From the NCBI RefSeq assembly GCF_000498495.1, contig NZ_AVCS01000013.1, positions 1 to 64,000 on the forward strand: a DNA stretch of 64,000 nucleotides, given 5' to 3'. Below the pieces are notes generated by a model. That model worked only from the letters and a program-made list of their open reading frames with translations, searched no databases and was not told where the DNA came from. The position numbers and the translations under genes were made by a program. Shown here piece after piece: positions 34,799 through 43,100 of the stretch (its first letter is position 1; every line of letters begins with the position of its first letter). Source of the DNA: Flavobacterium enshiense DK69 (GTDB lineage Bacteria; Bacteroidota; Bacteroidia; Flavobacteriales; Flavobacteriaceae).

Positions 34799-36894
34799 AA
34801 ATTAACAAAATAAAATTCCAAAACTTCAGAATTTATAAGGGCGAAAACGAGATTTTATTATCTCCAAATAATACCAAAAACATCAATATCATTGCCGGTA
34901 AAAACGGTTTTGGAAAAACTACTTTTTTGACATCATTGATCTGGGTATTCTACGGTAAGATGATGAGTGAGGTTGAGGACAAGTATAAAAAAGACATCAA
35001 AAATGCAGGTGGTTACGAAAAGTTCATCAAATCTCTAATCAATCGTGATATAAAGTCCGATTTTGAAAATGGGGTAACAAGTAACGCCATATTCTCTATT
35101 GAAATCGAATTAAAAGATATTCTGATTCCTTCGATACCATGTAAGTCTGTGGTTATTAAACGTGCTTATGATTTAAAATCCGATACGGAAGATTTAACGA
35201 TAAAGATTGATGGAATTGAAAACGAATTAACTAAAGAAGTAGGTTTAGAGGTATTCATCAATGATTTCATCCTACCACGTGAAATAGCAAAATTTTTCTT
35301 CTTTGATGCCGAGAAAATTGTTTCATTGGCTGAGGCAAAATCGAAATCAGAATTAAAAAACTTGAGCAAAGCCTATTCAGAAGTTTTAGGAATTAAAAAG
35401 TACGAAGATTTAAAAAAGAATCTCGAAACTTTATTGACCAAACTTCGTAGAAACGGTGCTACCCAAGTAGAGCAAACCAAATTGTTTGAACTTACTGATA
35501 CCGAAACCGAGCTTACTGAATTCATCGAACTAAACCTTGAAAAACAAGCCAATATTGATCGCGATATTGCCAATCAAAAAATCATTAGCGACAACCTTCA
35601 GGAAAAATTGATTCGTGAAGGAAATGGGATTACGTTGGAAGAACTTCAAAAAATGAAGTTGGATCGCGAGCGTTTAAAAGCCGAATCAGCTGAAATTAAA
35701 AACAAGTTGAAAAAGCTAATGGACATTGCGCCATTAGTAATGGCCGGTAAAAAACTAACGCAATTACGAGAACAATTACTTTTTGAGCAAAAGACTTCTT
35801 CAAAATCTATTGATCAATCAGTATTAAGCAAAGAATTAAACGCCTTTTCAGTAGCATTACTAAAGAATATCGAAGCCTTAAGTTTAGATAATGGATCAAA
35901 ATCAAAAGTGGTTGAAGCTTTAAATAAAACGATAGCTGAAAAAGAGGTTAAGAAAAGTGATTCAAATTCGGGGAATATCCTTTTAGATTATTCTGATGAG
36001 CAATTCCGTAATTTCGAAGCCATATTCAACAATATAAAAGGAGCCTTTTCAAGTCAGTTTTCTGCAGTGGTACAGGAAGAAAAGAACAACAGAATGTACC
36101 TTTCAAAAGTGTACAACCAAATCAAACAAGCCGAAGCTAGAAAGGACAATCCATTAGCACAAAAACTGCGTCAAGATAAAAAGGAAGCAGATGACAAAAT
36201 CACGTTGCTGGCACAAAACAAAGGAACGTTAATCAATGAATTGGACAATTACTATACACGGTTAGCATCCGTTAAAAAAGTCCTTTCAGAATACGAAAAG
36301 AATTTCAAATTGGTCGAAACCGACCGTAAGAAGTACGAAGTAACCGAGAAGTTATTGGCTAAAATCAGTACCATTATTCAAAAGATTAAAGAAGATAAAA
36401 AGTACTCTTTACAAAAATCGATTATGCTTGGGTTGAAAAAAATCATGCATAAAAACGATTTCATTCACAACATTCGCGTCAATGTGGTTGATGACGTAAT
36501 GGATATCGATTTGTTAGATAAAAACGATAATGTGATTGATAAAGATTCTTTATCTAAAGGAGAGCAACAATTGTATGCTACAGCCTTATTAAAAGCTTTG
36601 GTAGACGAATCCGGAATCAAATTCCCGGTTTTTATCGATAGCCCATTGCAAAAGTTTGACAAATACCATTCTAAAAATATCATTAAAGAGTTTTACCCAG
36701 CGATTTCAGAGCAAGTGGTATTGTTCCCATTGTTAGAAAAAGAGCTATCAGAGTTGGAATACGATTACTTAAAACCTAACGTGAATAAAGTATTCGTTAT
36801 CGAAAATAACAACAACAGTTCCAGCTTCAAACCTTTTGCAGTAGACCAATTATTCACCCACTTAAAACAAGAGCAAGATGTTTACGCAAATTAA
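34795..36894 (+). CDS. dndD: DNA phosphorothioation protein DndD (SMC-like ATPase)
   Basis: 699 residues. Walker A GKNGFGKTT at 35-43; long charged coiled coils between about residues 180 and 560; ABC signature-like LSKGEQQLYATALLKAL near 577; Walker B-like FPVFIDSPLQKFDK near 608. This is the SbcC/SMC-type ATPase of Dnd systems, proposed to nick or open DNA for modification. Overlaps dndE by 17 bp. Confidence 0.95.
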   Translation: MKINKIKFQNFRIYKGENEILLSPNNTKNINIIAGKNGFGKTTFLTSLIWVFYGKMMSEVEDKYKKDIKNAGGYEKFIKSLINRDIKSDFENGVTSNAIFSIEIELKDILIPSIPCKSVVIKRAYDLKSDTEDLTIKIDGIENELTKEVGLEVFINDFILPREIAKFFFFDAEKIVSLAEAKSKSELKNLSKAYSEVLGIKKYEDLKKNLETLLTKLRRNGATQVEQTKLFELTDTETELTEFIELNLEKQANIDRDIANQKIISDNLQEKLIREGNGITLEELQKMKLDRERLKAESAEIKNKLKKLMDIAPLVMAGKKLTQLREQLLFEQKTSSKSIDQSVLSKELNAFSVALLKNIEALSLDNGSKSKVVEALNKTIAEKEVKKSDSNSGNILLDYSDEQFRNFEAIFNNIKGAFSSQFSAVVQEEKNNRMYLSKVYNQIKQAEARKDNPLAQKLRQDKKEADDKITLLAQNKGTLINELDNYYTRLASVKKVLSEYEKNFKLVETDRKKYEVTEKLLAKISTIIQKIKEDKKYSLQKSIMLGLKKIMHKNDFIHNIRVNVVDDVMDIDLLDKNDNVIDKDSLSKGEQQLYATALLKALVDESGIKFPVFIDSPLQKFDKYHSKNIIKEFYPAISEQVVLFPLLEKELSELEYDYLKPNVNKVFVIENNNNSSSFKPFAVDQLFTHLKQEQDVYAN

Positions 36895-37273
36895 AACCAG
36901 TAAAGAAAATAAAGAGGTCGTTGCGGTATTGACTCGTAAACTGGGTTTAGGTACCGAAAATATTATTGCTCGAATGGCTTTTTCGTATTCGTTATCTCAG
37001 GATAGAAAATTGGATTTAAATGATATTTTGGATGCCGGTGGTAAAGAATATTCCAAGTCAGTCCTGTTTGGTGATAATTACGATATATACTTAGGGATAC
37101 TTTGTGTACACTACGGCCTATACAAAACCGATAAAGACATTGGACGTTATATCAAAATGCATGTAGATGATGGTTTACAATTGTTAAACGAAGAAGTTAA
37201 CAATCTGGCCAATATGGATGGGTTTGATTTTTTGAGTGAGAAGATTGATTTAGGTCTTAAAAATATATTTTAA
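36878..37273 (+). CDS. dndE: DNA phosphorothioation protein DndE
   Basis: 131 residues, small and mostly helical, of the DndE length. It binds nicked DNA in characterised systems. Conserved-looking parts are IARMAFSYSLS, DAGGKEYSKSVLFGDNYDIYLGILCVHYG and the C-terminal DFLSEKID. Only 1 bp separates its stop from the GHKL ATPase gene. Confidence 0.9.
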   Translation: MFTQIKTSKENKEVVAVLTRKLGLGTENIIARMAFSYSLSQDRKLDLNDILDAGGKEYSKSVLFGDNYDIYLGILCVHYGLYKTDKDIGRYIKMHVDDGLQLLNEEVNNLANMDGFDFLSEKIDLGLKNIF

Positions 37274-37274
37274 A

Positions 37275-38948
37275 ATGAGTAATTTCAAATCGTTACCTAT
37301 TAATGCAGATAGAATCTGTGAAGCAATTTCTAAAATAGGTTATAATCCAAGCTCAGCAATAATGGATATCATTGATAATTCTTTTATGGCTAGTGCAAAA
37401 AACATCTTAATTAAGATTTATCTTAAAGAAGGTATGAATATCAATAACATAAAAAATATAGAAAAAATTTATGTTATTGATGATGGAAATGGAATGGATG
37501 AAAGCGGTATAAAAAAAGCTTTAGAATTAGGTTCTGATGTTAAATACGGTAATAATAGTCTTTCAAAATATGGTCTTGGCCTCAAGTCGGCAGGTTTTTC
37601 TTTAGGAAAAAGAATTGAGGTTACAAGTAAAATAGTTGATAATGCTATTTCTGAAAAATATTTTCTAGATAGAGATTTAATCAAATCTTCTGGTGAATTT
37701 GGCTATGGTGTTGAATCAACAGATGAATTAGTAACATCTTTTCTTCAAGAGTATGCTTCGGGTACTGTTATTTCTTTTCACAATCTAATTTATACTAGTA
37801 GAATTAGCGCACAAAAATTAAGTGAAGATTTATCAAATAAAGCTGGTGTTTTCTATTCGGAATTTCTTGAAAAAGATGGTGTTAGTTTTAAATTGCAAAT
37901 ATTTGATTCTGGAAATAAGGAAATAAGAAATAAAGAAATTTCTCCAAAAGACTTACTCTTTTGGTCAGACGCTCTTGATAGCTTTGAGAAGGAAGATTAC
38001 GATTGTAAAAAGCCATGTAAAGTATTAGATAAAGATTTTGAAAACCCAATAGATCCATCTGGAGAGAAAATAAAAATTCAAGCTACAATTTTCCCAAAAG
38101 ATGGAATGAAAAACTTTGTTGGATTCACAGATGAAGAAAGAGCAAAGATTAAAGAGTATGATGTATCATTAAAAAATAGTGGTTTTTACTTTTATAGAAA
38201 TGGAAGATTAATTAAATGGGGTGAAAAATTATTCCTAAATAGAGAATTTGGAATACGCATAAAAGTATCTTTTCAAACAGAACATGATGAATTGTTTGAT
38301 GTAGATGTTTCTAAACAACATTTAACCATTTCAGAAGAGGTTGAAACTACATTAAATCGATTAATCACTGTACCTAGAAATCAATCAAAAGAATTATTTG
38401 AACTTTGTGATTTAAAAATAAAAGATTCTAAAAAACATGAGAATGAAGGTGCAGAGTTCAATAATACAAATTCTGCACTTGAGGAAGATGAAGATGAGTC
38501 AAATCCTGTAAATCCCGAAGAAAGTAAAAAGCGAAAAGAATTATTAGAAAATAGTTCTAAAGATTTTGAAGAAGAATCCCAGCCTAAATATGAAGATGAT
38601 GAAAGCCAGGATACTTTTAGACGAGTTCGATATTGGAATGGTAATAGAGATAGGGCATTATGGGAAGCGGGTTATGATACTACTGAAGGTACTTATGTTT
38701 TAATTGATAAAAATCATCCTTATTACGATTTAGTTATAAGTAAAAAAGAACCTGAATCTCCATACAGACAAGCATTAGAGGCTATTTTTCATTCTTTGGC
38801 TGTGGGACAAAACCAGACAATTGAAAAATTTTACGAGGCTGAAAGTGAATTAGTATTAAAAATATTTAAAAAATTTCTGAGATCAACCTCACATCAATTG
38901 GATAATTGGGTAAACAATAACTGGGATTTATTTGATAATGAAAATTAA
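37275..38948 (+). CDS. GHKL (MORC/HATPase_c_3-like) ATPase attached to the dnd operon
   Basis: 557 residues. The Bergerat fold is clear: N-box MDIIDNSFMA (Asp31, Asn35), G1 box VIDDGNGMDE (70-77) and G2 box LSKYGLGLKSAGFSLG (97-111). A second domain follows to about 390 (YFYRNGRLIKWG with the S5-type loop, DVDVSKQHLTIS), then a strongly acidic low-complexity linker (about 395-455) and a C-terminal domain beginning RRVRYWNGNRDRALWEAGY. It resembles prokaryotic MORC-type ATPases, which act as ATP-gated clamps on DNA in conflict systems. It is not a histidine kinase: no dimerisation or sensor part. Position 1 bp after dndE makes it part of the modification operon; I infer a role with phosphorothioated DNA. 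Confidence 0.85.
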   Translation: MSNFKSLPINADRICEAISKIGYNPSSAIMDIIDNSFMASAKNILIKIYLKEGMNINNIKNIEKIYVIDDGNGMDESGIKKALELGSDVKYGNNSLSKYGLGLKSAGFSLGKRIEVTSKIVDNAISEKYFLDRDLIKSSGEFGYGVESTDELVTSFLQEYASGTVISFHNLIYTSRISAQKLSEDLSNKAGVFYSEFLEKDGVSFKLQIFDSGNKEIRNKEISPKDLLFWSDALDSFEKEDYDCKKPCKVLDKDFENPIDPSGEKIKIQATIFPKDGMKNFVGFTDEERAKIKEYDVSLKNSGFYFYRNGRLIKWGEKLFLNREFGIRIKVSFQTEHDELFDVDVSKQHLTISEEVETTLNRLITVPRNQSKELFELCDLKIKDSKKHENEGAEFNNTNSALEEDEDESNPVNPEESKKRKELLENSSKDFEEESQPKYEDDESQDTFRRVRYWNGNRDRALWEAGYDTTEGTYVLIDKNHPYYDLVISKKEPESPYRQALEAIFHSLAVGQNQTIEKFYEAESELVLKIFKKFLRSTSHQLDNWVNNNWDLFDNEN

Positions 38949-39417
38949 GAGTTCAATTAAAGAAGATTTAGAAGGCTCTTTTGTTTATTTAATTTTTTCA
39001 AGAGAATTACTTTACATTGGAGAAACCCAAAAAATTACTTTTTCAAGGTGGATTCAGCATTTTTACTACAAGGGGACTTTTTATAAAAAAATTGAAAATA
39101 AAGGTCTGAAAATTAGTGAATATCTAAATGATTTAAACTTAATTTCCGTTGAGTTAACTGAAGTTAGAAATGATTATAGTGAAAATAGGTGGAAAGTTAT
39201 TACTCAAGCTGTCGAACATGCAATACATGAAGAATTGTCTTGTTATCGAACTAATTTAATGAAAAATTATTATGAAAAGTATTATCCTTATACCGATTCT
39301 TTTGAAATCATTTCAGATACTTCAAGAACTTGCCCCAAATCAATACCAAATAAAGATTGGGATTATGCCCGAAATTATGCTAGTAAAATTCTGATTGAAA
39401 TTTATAACTACTTATAA
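38938..39417 (+). CDS. GIY-YIG nuclease-like protein
   Basis: 159 residues from the ATG at 38938, which overlaps the GHKL stop by 11 bp. The N-terminal half has the GIY-YIG layout: FVYLIF (residues 15-20), LYIGET (25-30), Arg37 in FSRWIQHF, and candidate catalytic Glu93 or Glu99 in QAVEHAIHEEL. The first motif is VYL rather than GIY, within known variation. It is co-translated with the GHKL ATPase and is probably the nuclease partner of that ATPase. The track start codon TTG six bases earlier is possible. Confidence 0.7.
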   Translation: MKIKSSIKEDLEGSFVYLIFSRELLYIGETQKITFSRWIQHFYYKGTFYKKIENKGLKISEYLNDLNLISVELTEVRNDYSENRWKVITQAVEHAIHEELSCYRTNLMKNYYEKYYPYTDSFEIISDTSRTCPKSIPNKDWDYARNYASKILIEIYNYL

Positions 39418-39445
39418 AAAGAGGGGTTTGCAAACTCCTCTTTTT
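39416..39445. terminator. Bidirectional terminator between the two operons
   Basis: AAAAAGAGGGGTTT and AAACTCCTCTTTTT arms, one wobble pair, T-runs on both strands; lies between the convergent dnd and dpt operons. Confidence 0.85.
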
Positions 39446-39469
39446 ATACTTACACAAATAGTTAAGTTA

Positions 39470-40156
39470 CTAACTTAATAAATTTTCATTTACGATTTTT
39501 GATAATTCACTTTGTTCTGTTTCAATTATAAAATACTCAATAAAAAGCATTAAAACTCTTTTTAATTCATCAAGATTTATTTGATAACACTCTTCAGTTG
39601 ATTTATCGTCACATTCAAAAATTGTATCAAAATCAGCAATTTTATAATCCAATATATTTTGATTTGATATCCCTAAAAAGTAACAATCATACTCCAATAT
39701 AACTTTTAATCGACTAATTTCTGCTAATTTTATTTTGATATCTTGAATGAATTCTAATAGGTTGTTTATTGTACTTATCTTATTGTCGTAAAGCTTTTGT
39801 TCTGCTTTTGACTCAATTCTTTTTTTACCCGTAATTTGATCCATCTTTTTATTCTGGATTGTTATTACACTATTTGGCGTAACATAAATTACATCGGAAA
39901 TATTATTTAAGTTTTCAGCTACAATAGCAAGCTCCTTATCAATTTTCGCTTTTCTGAAGAATTTCAACGTTGGTAGACCTAATGATTTTATTAATTCATA
40001 ATTTTTGATATTTCCATTAATTTTGTATTCACTTATCTTATCATTAGTTTTTATAATTACTGGATCATCTGTTTCATTCAATAAATTTCCTTCATAAACT
40101 TTCCAATTGCCACCACTGCCAATTAATTCTCGATCAGTTATTTTTATTACTTCCAC
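39470..40156 (-). CDS. Small protein-kinase-fold-like protein at the end of the dpt operon
   Basis: 228 residues. The N-terminus has a glycine-rich loop GSGGNWKVYEG (13-23) and a VAIK-like lysine in PVIIKTN (Lys36), as in protein kinases. A hinge-like LAIVAENL follows. Near residues 150-175, DCYFLGISNQNI and KIADFDTIFE resemble the catalytic loop and DFG, but the HRD Asp is not clear, so it could be a small atypical kinase or a pseudokinase. It starts 26 bp after dptH, so it belongs to the restriction operon. I do not know this gene from standard dnd/dpt loci. Confidence 0.6.
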   Translation of the reverse strand: MEVIKITDRELIGSGGNWKVYEGNLLNETDDPVIIKTNDKISEYKINGNIKNYELIKSLGLPTLKFFRKAKIDKELAIVAENLNNISDVIYVTPNSVITIQNKKMDQITGKKRIESKAEQKLYDNKISTINNLLEFIQDIKIKLAEISRLKVILEYDCYFLGISNQNILDYKIADFDTIFECDDKSTEECYQINLDELKRVLMLFIEYFIIETEQSELSKIVNENLLS

Positions 40157-40182
40157 TATATCTTTTTATAACTATTAAAAAA

Positions 40183-43100
40183 TTATGTTAACTCCCAAAA
40201 AGCCTTATCCTTAATCAAAATCGGCTCAGAGCCGGCTAGGTTCACGATGCTTTGGTGTTTTTCCAAACCTTTAATGGTTCGGATTAGGTTTTCATTTTGT
40301 TGCTTTGTTTCTAACGAAAATAATGAATCGACCTCTTTGGTTTTAATTTCATTCACTCTGTGAATAACCCAAGTCAAAATATAATTGGAGTATTCATTTT
40401 CACTGGTGGCAAAATGGTTCAAAAACTGTGTCGAAAGTATGGTCCCAACACCAAATTCACGTCCTTCTTTTAAAATCTTACGAATAGAAGTAAAGTTTTT
40501 ACTTAAAAAGTTATCGGCTTCATCTACCAATATCATTTTCTTAATTTCACGCATTTGCCCATTAATCGTACTATGACCATGGCGTTGCATTTGGGTATAA
40601 AAGGCATCCAAGGTAATTGCTACAATCAAGTTTTGTATCGATTCATCATAACCCGATAAATTAATAACCACAACACCTTCAATCAAAAAATACAATGATT
40701 GGGTTTTAGAGGAATCGGGTTCGAATATTTCAAATTCGGAAAGGTTGGAAATCGCAGCATACAAACTGTCTTGAGAGTTTTTCTCGCTAGCCAAATATAT
40801 GTCACAAACATCTCCTAAAGTAGGGGAAGTAAGTAACCAAGAATCTCGATTGGCTTTTTGAATGCCTTTATCTTCATACGCCTCAACTATAACATCGCGC
40901 AAACGCTGTTTTTGTACATTCCCTAAATTAAAAGCATTCGAAATCGTTTCTTTCAAATCATTAGCCGTATGCAAGGGTAACATCGGTTTTGATTGCTCGG
41001 TAGCATCCAACGATAACGGATTGTACGGCAAATGATACGGCTCTAAAACTCTAGCATTTGTTTTGCTTACAAAATCTTCTTTGATATAATCGCCTTTATA
41101 ATCAAAGATTAAAATGCCCAGTTTTTCATCGCCAATGTTTTTATCCGAATTGGAAACCAACTGACTAATCAGCGACTTCGTAAACTGTGTTTTTCCAGTT
41201 CCCATGGTGCCAATAATCCCCGTATTGGTATGCATCACCTTATTAGTATTATTTGGCTCCCAGATTACCGGTTTTGAACTGTTCAAATCAGTTCCAAAAA
41301 GGATTTCAATTCCTCCCCCTGTATTATGCTGAGTAGTAGTTTTTTGCACTTGGTCAGCAGGTACAGGAGTACTAGTTTCTGCTGAGATAGTTTGAGTAGC
41401 TGTTGGATTTTTATCTAATATTGAAGTTTCTTCCAATGAAAATAAATCAACTGCAGCCATTTCAGAAATCGAATGAATCAACAATTTACTTTTTTCAATA
41501 GTGGTTTGCGTTTTATGAAAAAGATGGATTAAATCATCAACTGATTGGACCAAGAAATTATAACCGTCCTCTTCACGCAAATCAACACGCATAAAGTTAT
41601 CGGTGATATTGATTTTTCGCTGATAGATATCATTCCCAAAATAAACCAATCCAAATACACCAATAGCAGGTTTTAAACGATTGCTAATTGTAAAATCAGA
41701 GTTTAATAAATCTTGGCGGTAATTATTTAAAATAACATCCCAATTTTGGCTGTCCCAAACATGAAAAAGTTTCATCTTTTCAGCATTGGTTAAAGCTAGT
41801 TTAGCAAAAAAGTTTTTATAGAAACTACTTAAAAATCCTTCCTTGTTGAGGTGTTCTTGCAATAAAGTTGCAGTTCGTTTACCTTGTTCAATGCCTTTTT
41901 TCACAATACCTGAACCACCAATTTTCAACTCCACCGGATAGAAGTGCATTAGCAATTCTCCCTCATAGTGTTCCAATCCAATAAACAATAGATCATCACT
42001 AAAGGAACCAATGGCACCTAAGTTTTTGGTAGAGAACAAACCTTCTCCCATATCCAATCCGGCATTACCTGAAACCCGTAATATTTCTTCAAGAGATATC
42101 GGAATCCAAATGATATTAGGATGGTATAAAAATGTCAAGGCGGTTTTAACTCCAGACAACAAGCTTAATTTCTCTTTCGGGAAATGACTATGCTGTCGAA
42201 TAAGTTTTAACAACCATTCACCATTAATCGCATTAAAGAAATTGATAATGGCAAGGGTATCCGTGGCCGAATCAAACTGAACGTTATGACTTTCTAAAAA
42301 TTCTTTAACCACAAACTCATATTGACTGGTTTTTCGGCTAACTGTTATAGCATCATAACCATTAGAATTATGATACTGATCACTGTAATGAATAATAACT
42401 AAATCTTTGTTTTCTTTAAAAAAGTCCAAATCTACCTTTGGATCAATATAAGTCACCCATTGCGAATCACGATACAGTTGTTCCAACTGTTTTTTTACAT
42501 CATAATCAATTGTCGTACAAATAGCTTTATTACGCTCAAAGGGGTCATTGTTTAGTGACACTCGAACAAACGCATTGTACAGACTAGAAAGTTGGATTAA
42601 AGCGTTAGGCTGCTCTACTAAATCTTTTACGCCAAATCCCGTTCGGTAATTTTCGGTTCCTGGTGTGGATGAAACATCTGCCATTAATCCGTTGAACGAA
42701 ATTCCAGTTTTAACCAAACTCATATCATCATAAGAAATACCTGTTTTGGTAACATCAAACTGATAGAAAGTAACATGGGCATACTCATACGGTTCCGCTT
42801 TGGTAGGCAGCTTTTTGCTATAAAATTTTACGTTTTCTAAAAAAGCATACAACAAATCATCTTCTCCAAAATTCTTAGTTTTTAATTCAATCCCTAAATG
42901 CTTTTTAATGTCTTCAACATTTTCGTAAAAAGTGAGTTCCTCAAATTTGGTAACAATCTTATCCGAACCATAAATATGAATTTCAATCGGTAATAAATCG
43001 CTCAGTCTTTTAGTAAGATGCAAATTCAAATATTTACGATAGTAGTTAAAAATACCTTCAACTACTTCTTTACAATCGCCAAGATTGATCACATTGATTT

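Noticed and set aside
37275..38948. Two-component sensor histidine kinase
   Set aside because: Has a Bergerat ATP site but no phospho-accepting His domain, sensor or membrane part; the MORC/GHKL reading fits better.
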